A stretch of DNA of 54,408 nt from JAICWP01 sp035252015 (GTDB lineage Bacteria; Acidobacteriota; Terriglobia; Terriglobales; Acidobacteriaceae). Of the stretch, positions 28,838 to 36,752 are shown one piece after another. Each line of letters starts with the position of its first letter. The stretch's first letter is position 1. The position numbers and the translations under genes are program-made. The notes under the pieces were generated by a model. The model did not search any database. It was not told the DNA's origin and worked only from the letters and a program-made list of their open reading frames with translations. Where the stretch lies: NCBI GenBank assembly GCA_035252015.1, contig DATFDP010000143.1, forward strand, positions 1 through 54,408. Direction: 5' to 3'.

Positions 28838-28982
28838 ACAGTTCTCAGGTGTTGGTTCTCTGTTCTCAGAAGTCCTGTCAGTGGCTATTGGTCAGCAGAG
28901 CAAATAATCTCACATCGTGCAGCCACTCCTCAGCTTCCAGACACCCGACTGGAAACTGAGAACTGAGAACCGAGAACTGGGG
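28838..28982. repeat. Word-built imperfect inverted repeat C (cinA-propeller boundary)
   Basis: The left side carries CAGTTCTCAGG, GGTTCTC and TGTTCTCAG (28838-28869). The right side carries AACTGAGAACTGAGAAC and CGAGAACTGG (28954-28980), which are tandem copies of the reverse-complement word GAGAACT. About 85 bases separate them. The element fills the 153-base gap between the two genes. Confidence 0.5.
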
Positions 28983-28984
28983 TC

Positions 28985-30055
28985 CTACGTTTCCTGCGGC
29001 AGCAATGCTTTGCCTTGGATATCCCAGGAAAGATGGTGGACGGCGTTGCTGGTGGCCAGGATGGCGGAGCGGCCGGGAGCAAAGGCGAGCCCCACCAGGC
29101 CTTGACCGGCGACTTCGAGGGACGCTTGCGCATCTGGCGTCAACTTGACGATGCCGCGTTTGCCGCCCAGAGAGGCGGCTGCGTAGAGATTGCCCTCCAC
29201 ATCGAAGGCCAGGCCCTGAGGACGTCCCAGACCACGATAAAAAACACTTACCGTGCCGTGAGGATCAACCCGATAGATGGAATCGAAGCTCGAGGTAGTG
29301 GGCCCGGTGACGAACAACTCGCCCGAAACGCTGAAAGCCATGTGGTAGGCGGAAACGCTGGGCTCCAGTGTGGCAAACACAAAAATCTGCCGGTCGCGGC
29401 CAATTTTGAAGATGGTGCCGCTGCGGTCGCCCACGTAAAGATTCTCTTCCTTGTCAAAGGCGAGGCCCGTAGCCACGCCCATTCCCTCGGCGTAGGCGGA
29501 CATGGTGCCGTTGGACGCAACTTTATAAACAGTGCCATCGTAGCGGGAAGAGACGTACATCTGTCCGGCGCGGTCGAATGCGATGGCGGTGGCGTTCATC
29601 ATCTCGGCCAGAAAGGGTTTGACGGCGTAGTTGGTGTCAATCTTGTAAATCGCCACCGGCACCTTCTGGCCGCGGGAGCCGGAGAAGGTCACATAAATGT
29701 TGCCTTCCAGATCGAGAGCTGGGTTGGTGACGGGGTGAAGGTTCTCGGCGATGGTAACCGCCACCTTCACCTCATGGGCATTGCTGGTGCTGCCGTTGGT
29801 GGACACCACCACCGGCCCGGTCATGGCGCCTTCGGGAACTCGGGCAACGAGAAAGTCATCGGAGCTGATGAGCACCGAGCCTTCCAGTTCACCGAATTGT
29901 ACCCTCGGGCGGCGGAGTTCTAGTGGGCGCAGGCCGCTGCCGATGATACGAACCTCACCGCCGGGCAGAGCGGCGGCGGGGCGAACCGCATCAATGCGCG
30001 GTTTGCCGTTCACGTTTTTCTTGCCCAGCAGCCGTTCGGAGATGCCCATCCTCAC
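28985..30055 (-). CDS. IPT/TIG plus NHL/SMP-30-type beta-propeller protein
   Basis: 356 residues; GTG at 30055, or ATG at 30049. Residues about 20-110 form an IPT/TIG immunoglobulin-like domain (DAVRPAAALPGGEVRIIGSG). Residues about 115-350 are NHL-like blades with recurring FDxxGxxYVS, FDKEENLYVGDRSG and FDVEGNLYAAASLGG motifs, as in SMP-30/gluconolactonase-like proteins. No signal peptide is evident. It sits inside the rimO-to-gpsA block. The function is unknown; a lactonase reaction would need metal ligands I cannot identify with confidence. Confidence 0.7.
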   Translation of the reverse strand: MRMGISERLLGKKNVNGKPRIDAVRPAAALPGGEVRIIGSGLRPLELRRPRVQFGELEGSVLISSDDFLVARVPEGAMTGPVVVSTNGSTSNAHEVKVAVTIAENLHPVTNPALDLEGNIYVTFSGSRGQKVPVAIYKIDTNYAVKPFLAEMMNATAIAFDRAGQMYVSSRYDGTVYKVASNGTMSAYAEGMGVATGLAFDKEENLYVGDRSGTIFKIGRDRQIFVFATLEPSVSAYHMAFSVSGELFVTGPTTSSFDSIYRVDPHGTVSVFYRGLGRPQGLAFDVEGNLYAAASLGGKRGIVKLTPDAQASLEVAGQGLVGLAFAPGRSAILATSNAVHHLSWDIQGKALLPQET

Positions 30056-30079
30056 AGTCTCGAGATCTTGCAGCGGAAG

Positions 30080-30598
30080 TTATCGCAGCCAGCCGAAGTG
30101 GAGCGCTGCCTGCAAGATGCCCAACGCATACAGGCCGGCTCCCACGTCGTCCAGCATAATGCCCGCGCCGCCGGGAATCTTTTCTAACTGGCGGAGCGGC
30201 GGAGGCTTCACGATGTCGAACGCCCGAAAAAGTATAAAGCCGGCCAGCAGAGTTTGCCATTGCACCGGTGCGGCAATGAGGGCAGTCAGCTGGCCCGCAA
30301 CTTCGTCAATGACGACGAAAGGGGGGTCCGTGACGCCGCTCTCCCGAGCCACGCGAGTTGCCGCCGGAATGCCCAAGCTCACGGCGAGGCAGGCCAGCAG
30401 CACAGCGAAGAGAACCTGAATTTCCGGGCCGGCAGCTCGTGAGATGGCCCACCATAGCAGCACCGTTGCCGCGGAAGCCCAGGAGCCCGGGCCGGGGCGC
30501 ATGCGGCCACAACCCAGAAAAGTGGCAATGAGCCACGAGAGCTTGCCGGCTTCGGGGCGCACTGTCGGGCTTACTTCGGTCTTAGTGTTGGGATGCAA
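30080..30598 (-). CDS. pgpA: Phosphatidylglycerophosphatase A
   Basis: 172 residues, TTG start at 30598 or a GTG further in at 30562. The motifs FLGCGRMRPGPGSWASAATVLLWW, PPFVVIDEVAGQLTAL (metal-binding Asp/Glu) and FDIVKPPPLRQLEKIPGGAGIMLDDVGAGL are those of PgpA. It removes the terminal phosphate from phosphatidylglycerophosphate at the inner membrane. The gene starts 3 bases after the stop of the yacG-RAYT fusion. With gpsA and plsY it places three phospholipid steps in this block. Confidence 0.92.
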   Translation of the reverse strand: MHPNTKTEVSPTVRPEAGKLSWLIATFLGCGRMRPGPGSWASAATVLLWWAISRAAGPEIQVLFAVLLACLAVSLGIPAATRVARESGVTDPPFVVIDEVAGQLTALIAAPVQWQTLLAGFILFRAFDIVKPPPLRQLEKIPGGAGIMLDDVGAGLYALGILQAALHFGWLR

Positions 30599-30601
30599 TC
30601 G

Positions 30602-31528
30602 TCACTGTTTTCGTAGCGCCGGCGTCTCGCCGGCTGTCGTGTGGGCATCTTGCCCACACATTCTCACCCAGGGCCAATCCTTCAGACCAGCCCGCCTGGG
30701 ATTTTCCGCAACGTATTCCAGGCATCGTTCAAAGTCGGCTTGGTCACGAATCAGATGGTCGTAGTACTCCCGCTGCCAAAACGGACCCCTTCGGTCGAGG
30801 ATGCGGTTAGCTTCCTTGGCAGTGAAAGATTTCCAGGAGTGTACAACCGCGGCAAGAGTGCTGGTTGGGAACACCCGAACGACCGCATGGACGTGGTTGG
30901 GCATTACACACCACGCGAAGAGGCGATATCGCTGCTCGTCGAAACACTGGAGCGCGTTGGCAACCATCTGAGCAACTGAGGGATGCTTCAAGTAGCAGGC
31001 GCCTTGCCCGACATCGAGATAGTTCTCGATATGTTCGGTGGACAGCCGGGCGATGTGCTGATTTTCGGCCGGGGTCAAGCCGCGCTGCAGACTTTTTGCA
31101 TTCTCGATTATGCTGCTGCGTTCCGATTCGATCCTCTCTAAGATAGTTGCAGGCAGAGAGTCGGCGAGACGGAAAGTGACGAAATAAGTGGCACCCTCTT
31201 TTTCCCAGTGAGGAAGGCGCCCGCGCTCGCGAACCGTTACTTCGCCGAAACGGGGGCGGAACGCCCCCGAGACAGCCGCTGGGACGTCGGCGCTACGGGT
31301 GTCAGGCACATCGGCAGAGGGCAGATTGGTTTTTGCACTGGGATCAGACTTAAAGCCAGCTTCTTCCGGGTCGATGATGGGGGTGGAAATTACGTACCCC
31401 CCGCTGGCCCACTTGCCCAAATCTATAAGGCGGCAGCGCTCGCTGCAAAACGGGAACTCGGGATCGGTGCGCAGCACCAGCTTTTTGCAGGTGGGGCAGC
31501 GCAGGCTGGGTACTCGCTTACGGGGCAT
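30602..31528 (-). CDS. YacG zinc protein fused in frame to a REP-associated tyrosine transposase (RAYT, Y1_Tnp)
   Basis: 308 residues. Residues 1-60 are a complete YacG: CPTC (11-14), CSERC (28-32) and the following RLIDLGKW. YacG is a zinc-finger gyrase inhibitor of about 60-70 residues. Residues about 95-300 are a Y1 transposase of the REP-associated (IS200-like) type: the start-like TVRERGRLPHWEKEGATYFVTF, the HUH motif in MPNHVHAVV (about 206), the Tyr region WQREYYDHLIRDQADFERCLEYV (about 252-274) and ENPRRAGL. Linker and C-terminus are both encoded by REP-type hairpin sequence. The HUH and Tyr motifs look intact. pgpA follows after 3 bases, as would be expected for an original yacG-pgpA order. 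Confidence 0.85.
   Translation of the reverse strand: MPRKRVPSLRCPTCKKLVLRTDPEFPFCSERCRLIDLGKWASGGYVISTPIIDPEEAGFKSDPSAKTNLPSADVPDTRSADVPAAVSGAFRPRFGEVTVRERGRLPHWEKEGATYFVTFRLADSLPATILERIESERSSIIENAKSLQRGLTPAENQHIARLSTEHIENYLDVGQGACYLKHPSVAQMVANALQCFDEQRYRLFAWCVMPNHVHAVVRVFPTSTLAAVVHSWKSFTAKEANRILDRRGPFWQREYYDHLIRDQADFERCLEYVAENPRRAGLKDWPWVRMCGQDAHTTAGETPALRKQ
30613..30659 (+). repeat. REP hairpin pair at the 3' end of the RAYT gene
   Basis: Two adjacent hairpins: GCCGGCG-TCT-CGCCGGC (30618-30634) and GTGTGGGCA-TCT-TGCCCACAC (30639-30659), both with a TCT loop. They encode the last residues of the RAYT protein. The order GTAGCGCC, then GGCTGTC, then a second hairpin matches the copy at 31251-31296 on the opposite strand. 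Confidence 0.7.
31251..31296 (-). repeat. REP hairpin pair in the YacG-RAYT linker
   Basis: Read on the minus strand it starts GTAGCGCCGACGTCCCAGCG, continues GGCTGTC and ends in the perfect 8-bp hairpin CGGGGGCG-GAA-CGCCCCCG (plus-strand 31251-31269). It is a diverged copy of the unit at 30613-30659 in inverted orientation, so the two copies flank the RAYT half of the fusion. Confidence 0.6.
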
Positions 31529-31540
31529 GAGGAAAATCAG

Positions 31541-31780
31541 TAATTCTGTGATCGTGTAATTGTGTAAGTTCGAGATGAATTAGTCAGCTGAATGGCTGAC
31601 TAGCTAACTTGCCGCCCGGCTTAGTGCTCTGCCGATGTGCGGCCTTGCAGACTGCAACATGATAAGGGACTAACTGCAGAGTCTGCGATCGCGAATCGTC
31701 GGTTATTGAGCTAGCCAGCCAGACAGCCAGTGAGCTGGTTCTAAATTGCACAACTACCCAATTATGGAATTACACAATGC
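31541..31780. repeat. Nested word-built inverted repeat D (yacG-RAYT / rimO boundary)
   Basis: There are two nested layers. Outer words TTGTGTAA (31560-31567) pair with TTACACAA (31770-31777), with variants ATCGTGTAATTG and GGAATTACACAATG around them. Inner words of the TAGCTGACTGG family occur at 31581-31608 and 31708-31737. The left inner arm itself folds as TAGTCAGC/GCTGACTA (31581-31588 with 31595-31602). The inner word is shared with element E. The element fills the 241-base gap and reaches the rimO stop codon. Confidence 0.5.
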
Positions 31781-33260
31781 TTGCGATCAGGTCGTAGTCC
31801 TGCGCTTCCGTGATGCGGCAGCGGTAGAACTCGCCGGCGCGAACAGTCTCGCGCCTGCCGATGTCGTTGATCAGCAACTTGCCATCAATTTCAGGGGCAT
31901 GCATCTCGGTGCGTCCCTCCAGCAGCAGGTCGGTTTCCTGCGATGACCCTTCCAGCAGAAGGTCAAACTCGCGGCCGACCAGCGCCTTCTTCTTGCGCTT
32001 GCTGATCTGCCGTTGGATGGTCATCAGGTGCCTGCGGCGGCGCTCGATTTCCTTGGCCGGCAGTTTGCTATCAAGGTGGAAGGCGGTGGAGCCTTCTTCG
32101 TCGGAGTAGCTGAAGGCTCCCATCCAGTCGAACTCGGCCTGGCGGACGAATTCGCAGAGTTCCTCAAAATCGGCTTCGCTTTCGCCGGGAAAACCAACGA
32201 TGAACGTGGTTCGCAGGGTGAGGCCAGGTATGGCGCGCCGCATCTTTTCAATGGAACGCAGGAAGAGGCCCGCACCGCCACCGCGCTTCATGCGTTTCAG
32301 CACGGCGGGTGAGGCGTGCTGCAGGGGCACGTCAATGTAAGAACAGATCTTATTATTAGACGCTATGGTTTCCAGCAGGCGTCCGGTAATCTTGTTGGGA
32401 TAGGCGTAAAGAAATCGCACCCAGCGCAGCTCCTCGATTTGCGCCAGCTTCTCCAGCAGGAGCGCCAGCCCATCTTTCAGTCCCAAGTCCTCGCCGTAAC
32501 AGGTGGTGTCCTGACCGATGAGGGTAATTTCGCGTACACCATTGCGCGCCAGACGCTCCGCCTCGGCGATGACCGACTCAAACCGGCGAGAGCGGAATTT
32601 GCCGCGCAGTTGGGGAATGATGCAGAAGCTGCAAGGGTGATCGCAGCCCTCGGCAATCTTGATGTAGGCGGAGTAGCCAGGCGTGGCCAGCAGTCGAGGA
32701 GTGTTCTCGTCGTAAAGGTAATTAGGAAGATCAGCAATGGCGCCTTCCCATTCCTGGCGGGAAAAGCGGCCTTGCGCTTCCCGGACTCGGGCCTCGGGCC
32801 GGTCATTCAGAATGATGAAAGGGGAGTGGCCGTTGGCCGGAAGCAAAGGAGGTGGCGCGATGCCGGCCACGGCAAGAATCTGCTCCAGTTCACCGGTGCC
32901 AATCACGGCATCCACCTGGGGAATGTTCTTGCGAATCTCGTCGCGGTAGCGCTCCACCAGGCATCCGGCCACAACCAGGCGCTGGGCGCGCCCGCTGGTC
33001 TTGAGCTCGGCCATTTCCAGGATGGTGTCTACGGATTCCTGCTTGGCACTGCCGATGAAAGAGCAGGTGTTTACCACGATGACGTCGGCGTCTTCCGCTC
33101 GCGGCGTAAGTTCCGCTCCAGCGCGCTGCAGCAGGCCCATCATGACCTCGCTGTCCACCAGGTTCTTGGGACAGCCCAAGCTGACAAAACCCACCTTGGC
33201 CGGTTTTCGCGGCCTGGTTTCTTCGCGTAAGGGGGCTACGACTGGCTCTTTCAACGGCAT
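31770..33260 (-). CDS. rimO: Ribosomal protein uS12 methylthiotransferase RimO
   Basis: 496 residues, slightly longer than the usual 440 because of an N-terminal extension and a proline-rich insertion around 155-190 before the radical SAM core. VGFVSLGCPKNLVDSEVMMG opens the MTTase domain, with NTCSFIGSA and VVAGCLVERY supplying cluster cysteines. The radical SAM motif is EGCDHPCSFCIIPQLRG (about 200-216), and a C-terminal TRAM-like domain follows (EFDLLLEGSSQETDLLLEGR). It adds a methylthio group to an aspartate of ribosomal protein S12. It is the first gene of the long minus-strand block. Confidence 0.94.
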   Translation of the reverse strand: MPLKEPVVAPLREETRPRKPAKVGFVSLGCPKNLVDSEVMMGLLQRAGAELTPRAEDADVIVVNTCSFIGSAKQESVDTILEMAELKTSGRAQRLVVAGCLVERYRDEIRKNIPQVDAVIGTGELEQILAVAGIAPPPLLPANGHSPFIILNDRPEARVREAQGRFSRQEWEGAIADLPNYLYDENTPRLLATPGYSAYIKIAEGCDHPCSFCIIPQLRGKFRSRRFESVIAEAERLARNGVREITLIGQDTTCYGEDLGLKDGLALLLEKLAQIEELRWVRFLYAYPNKITGRLLETIASNNKICSYIDVPLQHASPAVLKRMKRGGGAGLFLRSIEKMRRAIPGLTLRTTFIVGFPGESEADFEELCEFVRQAEFDWMGAFSYSDEEGSTAFHLDSKLPAKEIERRRRHLMTIQRQISKRKKKALVGREFDLLLEGSSQETDLLLEGRTEMHAPEIDGKLLINDIGRRETVRAGEFYRCRITEAQDYDLIASIV

Positions 33261-33355
33261 GGAATCTGTTTATTTTAGCAGGCAGGTTGGGGTGGGGCGC
33301 TCAGGGCCACCGGAACGTGGCCCAAGTCCGGCTTGTATAACATCCTGGCCGTACA

Positions 33356-35527
33356 TCAGCGGTGCGCGGAAGTAATTTCCTGGTACAACTCAGGCAAACG
33401 CTCGGCATCTTCGGTGGACTGGGCGAAACGCGCGCGCACATAATGTCTGGTGAACCGGTCGACACATTGCCGGAGGCCATCCTCGTCGATGGTTTCGACA
33501 AATTCCTGGGGAGTTTGCGCGGGCAATTTGCGCCAGCCGCGGCGGGCGGTGGCCCGGGTCATGCGTGTGTACCAAATGCTGGCCGCCAGCTGCGGGGCCT
33601 GTGCGGGCCAGCTGGCTGTGCGCCGGTTCCGCCACCCCCGCCGGAGGCGGCCTGCATTGGCCAGAAGGATGAGGATCATAACCGCGACACCGAAGCCAAA
33701 TCCCCATCTAGAAGGCGCACGCAGCAGGGAGCGCTCAGCGCGACGCGCGCGGGACAACAGGAAGGCATATCGCGTGCGTAGCCAGGCCCGTTCCCCTTCC
33801 CACAGGGCACGGCCATGGGCTCCTGCGCTATATTCCAGCGTGCGCTGGTGGATGGAGTCGTAGTTGACCACCCACTCCCGCCAGAATTCGGAAGCCGCAT
33901 CCAGGTAGAGTTGCAGCCGGCTCCAGCGCCCTCGCGGGATGCCCAGCCCGGCGGGCGTCGGATCGAAAGTAGTCCACCCGTATCCCGGAATGTAGGCTTC
34001 CACCCAGGAGTGGGCATCGCGGGCGCGGACCAGGTAACTGCCGGTAAGGTCGTTGAACTCGCCCCCGCGGAAGCCGTTGACTATGCGCGCGGGAATGCCC
34101 AGCGTGCGCAGCATAATGGCCATGGCGGACGCGAAGTACTCGCAATGGCCCTGCTTGCGCACAAACAGGAAATTGGCCACCGGGTCACGTGGCAGGGTGC
34201 GGGGCAAGTCCAGGGTATAGCCGTAACGCGTCATTAAGTACTGCTGGATGGCGGCGGCTTTGTCGTAAGTAGTGGTGCCGCAAGCTGTGATCTGGCGGGC
34301 TAACTGCGGAATGCGTTGGTCCAGGGGCGGCAGTTGCAGGTAGCGCGGAATTGGGGCAGCGGGTACGCTGCCGGAAGCGGAGCGGAGCAGGGCGGCTGAG
34401 GGCCGCGCCAGGTCGGCGATGACTTCATATGTGGTAATGGCGCGGTCGCGATCCACGTCGTAAAGAGCGCCGGCGGCATCCTGGGCGATCTGGCGATACG
34501 GCCCGGACAGGGAAAGGGGGTGCCCGGCGACAAAGAACACATTGGTGCCAATGGGCTCCATGAGTACATGGTAGCGAATGGTGTGCGCGAGCACTGGAGC
34601 ATGCTCGGGCGCTTCCTCCAGCGGGTGCGGTGAGAATTGGCCTTCGCGGGTGCGGGCTACCACTACCTCGGGCAGAGGATTGCTCCAGTTGCGCCCGTCG
34701 AACAGGCTGAGTGTTACGCCTCGCCACTTGAGGTCGTAGGCGCCGGTGCTATCTCCTTCAATTTGCACGTGCATGACCACGGAATCGGATTGCTGGATTT
34801 CCCCAATCTGCCCCAGGCGAACGCTGTCGCTAAAGCCAGTGGCAAGCCGGCCGCCGGGAGCATAGGCGCCTAGGTAGCCGGTGGAAACGCGCGGAACACA
34901 GAAAAAAATAGCGGCGCCCCCCAGCAGGATCAGGACCAGGAAAGCGGGCCCGGCGGCGACCAGCCACCAGCCAAGGGTACGGGCTGCATCTGCGCTCTCG
35001 CGGGCACGGACGGCTGCGGCTGCCGAAGACCGCCGCATCTCCATAAGAATAAAAGTGGTTACCGCTACCAACAAAAACGCTGAAAAAGCCGCAAAAAACA
35101 TGCTGTCCACCGTGAGGACGGCAGCGGCCAGCACCATGAGGAAGGAGAGCACCGCCAGGTAAAGATGGTCGCGCTCGCGGCGCACCGAGAAGAGCTTAAC
35201 CACGGTAGCAAAGAGCACCAGGTGGACAGTGGCAGTAACGAAGCTGCGAGCCAGCACAAAGAAATCGGCGGCATAGAAGAGGACGTAAATCAGGGTTAAC
35301 AGGGAGGCTGTCCGGTCCGAAATAACCACTTGCCGCCCCTGGGCGACCAGATACCCGCGAAACATCAGGACCAGTCCTATGAGGACGACGGAAGGGAGAT
35401 CCAATTTGCCGGTGGAAGCCAGGGTGGCGAAGCCGGCGACCAGCAGCAAATAAAGCGCTACTTCGAAATAGCGCTCCAGCACGCGGCTGGTGCTGGCCGG
35501 CGTCAGAACATTGGATTGCGGATGCAT
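33356..35527 (-). CDS. TgpA-like membrane transglutaminase
   Basis: 723 residues. About six membrane helices fill residues 20-215 (DUF3488/TgpA_N type). A large extracytoplasmic region contains the transglutaminase core: Cys in KQGHCEYFASAMAIMLRTLGIPARIVNGF (about 461), His in RARDAHSWVEAYIPGYGW (about 505) and Asp in TTFDPTP (about 521). One more membrane segment at about 610-632 precedes a cytoplasmic DUF4129-like tail (RRGWRKLPAQTPQEFVETI). The catalytic triad is intact. MoxR/DUF58 genes that often accompany this family are not adjacent. Confidence 0.88.
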   Translation of the reverse strand: MHPQSNVLTPASTSRVLERYFEVALYLLLVAGFATLASTGKLDLPSVVLIGLVLMFRGYLVAQGRQVVISDRTASLLTLIYVLFYAADFFVLARSFVTATVHLVLFATVVKLFSVRRERDHLYLAVLSFLMVLAAAVLTVDSMFFAAFSAFLLVAVTTFILMEMRRSSAAAAVRARESADAARTLGWWLVAAGPAFLVLILLGGAAIFFCVPRVSTGYLGAYAPGGRLATGFSDSVRLGQIGEIQQSDSVVMHVQIEGDSTGAYDLKWRGVTLSLFDGRNWSNPLPEVVVARTREGQFSPHPLEEAPEHAPVLAHTIRYHVLMEPIGTNVFFVAGHPLSLSGPYRQIAQDAAGALYDVDRDRAITTYEVIADLARPSAALLRSASGSVPAAPIPRYLQLPPLDQRIPQLARQITACGTTTYDKAAAIQQYLMTRYGYTLDLPRTLPRDPVANFLFVRKQGHCEYFASAMAIMLRTLGIPARIVNGFRGGEFNDLTGSYLVRARDAHSWVEAYIPGYGWTTFDPTPAGLGIPRGRWSRLQLYLDAASEFWREWVVNYDSIHQRTLEYSAGAHGRALWEGERAWLRTRYAFLLSRARRAERSLLRAPSRWGFGFGVAVMILILLANAGRLRRGWRNRRTASWPAQAPQLAASIWYTRMTRATARRGWRKLPAQTPQEFVETIDEDGLRQCVDRFTRHYVRARFAQSTEDAERLPELYQEITSAHR

Positions 35528-35669
35528 CTGTAGCTATTCTTGGATAGTTACGGCGTGAATGGAAGACATAAATGGCGCTGCCGCACCCTTCGAGCTAGCG
35601 AAAGTAACGACGCCCTGCCTTCGCCCATGACAGACGGACAAGGGCGGCAACTTGGTATGCTGGAGAGAG

Positions 35670-36422
35670 ATGAGGCTGGGAATTTGCTTTCTTCTTCTCC
35701 TGCTGCTGACAGGCTGCGCGCGGCGGCCGCCGGTTACTGCACCGCCGGCTAATTTGCCCGGTCCCGAACGCCTGCAATGTCCGGCCGGAGAAGAAGATAT
35801 GCTGCGCTGGTTCACTCCGCGCGATACCTCCCTGCACGCGGAAGGCAATCACAACCCCTTGTACACAACTGTGCTCAGGGACCGCTTTTACTGGACCAAG
35901 AGCGCCAAGGGTTGGCCCTGGGACATTCAGCTTTACGACACACGATATATCTATTTGTGGATTACCGAGAACGGCTGGAGCAGCCCAGCCAGCTTCAAAG
36001 AGTTCGATGGCAAAAATGAGCCGCTGGCGCCACGCTGCCTGGCATTAAAGGGGGGCAAGGACGCGACCATCACCGTGCCGGATACCCGCTACCGGGCATT
36101 CTCAAGTTGTTCAGACTACACGGTGAAGAGCTTGCGCAAGGGCGTAAACGAGGTCTGGGGTCCTTATCTCATGAACTGGAAGGCACTGGGACGCGGCGCG
36201 CCCACTGTGGTCGTGAGCTATCGCTATAACTGCGACGAGCACTATGATTCCTGCCGCGACAAGGAACTCTATTACCTGGCAAAAGATTTTGGACTGATGC
36301 AATGGCAACACTATCAACTCAGTGCCGCGCCGAACGAATACAAGCTGGTTCAGTCCTCCGTTTTCGAACGGCTGCGAGCGGGGCAAAGCGAGCCTTATTT
36401 TCCTTGCACTGAGGGAAGGTAA
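35670..36422 (+). CDS. Predicted lipoprotein of unknown function
   Basis: 250 residues from the ATG at 35670. The N-terminus MRLGICFLLLLLLTGC ends in a lipobox (LTGC), so the protein should be lipid-anchored. The mature part is Trp/Tyr-rich (FYWTKSAKGWPWDIQLYDTRYIYLWITENGWSS) with several cysteines that could form disulfides (SSCSDY, YNCDEHYDSCRDKE). I do not recognise the family. It is transcribed divergently from the TgpA-like gene. Confidence 0.65.
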   Translation: MRLGICFLLLLLLTGCARRPPVTAPPANLPGPERLQCPAGEEDMLRWFTPRDTSLHAEGNHNPLYTTVLRDRFYWTKSAKGWPWDIQLYDTRYIYLWITENGWSSPASFKEFDGKNEPLAPRCLALKGGKDATITVPDTRYRAFSSCSDYTVKSLRKGVNEVWGPYLMNWKALGRGAPTVVVSYRYNCDEHYDSCRDKELYYLAKDFGLMQWQHYQLSAAPNEYKLVQSSVFERLRAGQSEPYFPCTEGR

Positions 36423-36752
36423 GGAAATACTTCAGGTGGTGAGATCTCGGTCAAGCGAGTTTAGGCGGCAGGTTGAATTCGCGCAGAGCTAGATGCCAGC
36501 AGCGCGCGGGGGAATCCGACGAGAAAAATTGCGTGAGCAGCTCTGTGCTGCCGGATCCCAATTCCCACGGGCTAAGAAGCCGCAGAGCAAAACATATTGC
36601 GCATCATGAGCATGCGCTGGCTGCTTTTGAAAAACACACCGTCTACAACGCAAGATGAACCTCTCATTGCGCGGCTACTTTGGTCTGGTTGGTTGACTTT
36701 TTACTTCTTTCCCCGTCTTTGTTTAGATAGTCTCAGCCGACCGAGGATCTTC
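36423..36752. other. 330-base intergenic region before the M3 peptidase
   Basis: I see no gene here. A TTGACT at 36693-36698 could be a -35 element, but nothing TATAAT-like follows at 16-18 bases. GAGGA at 36743-36747 is the ribosome binding site for the ATG at 36753. Confidence 0.3.
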
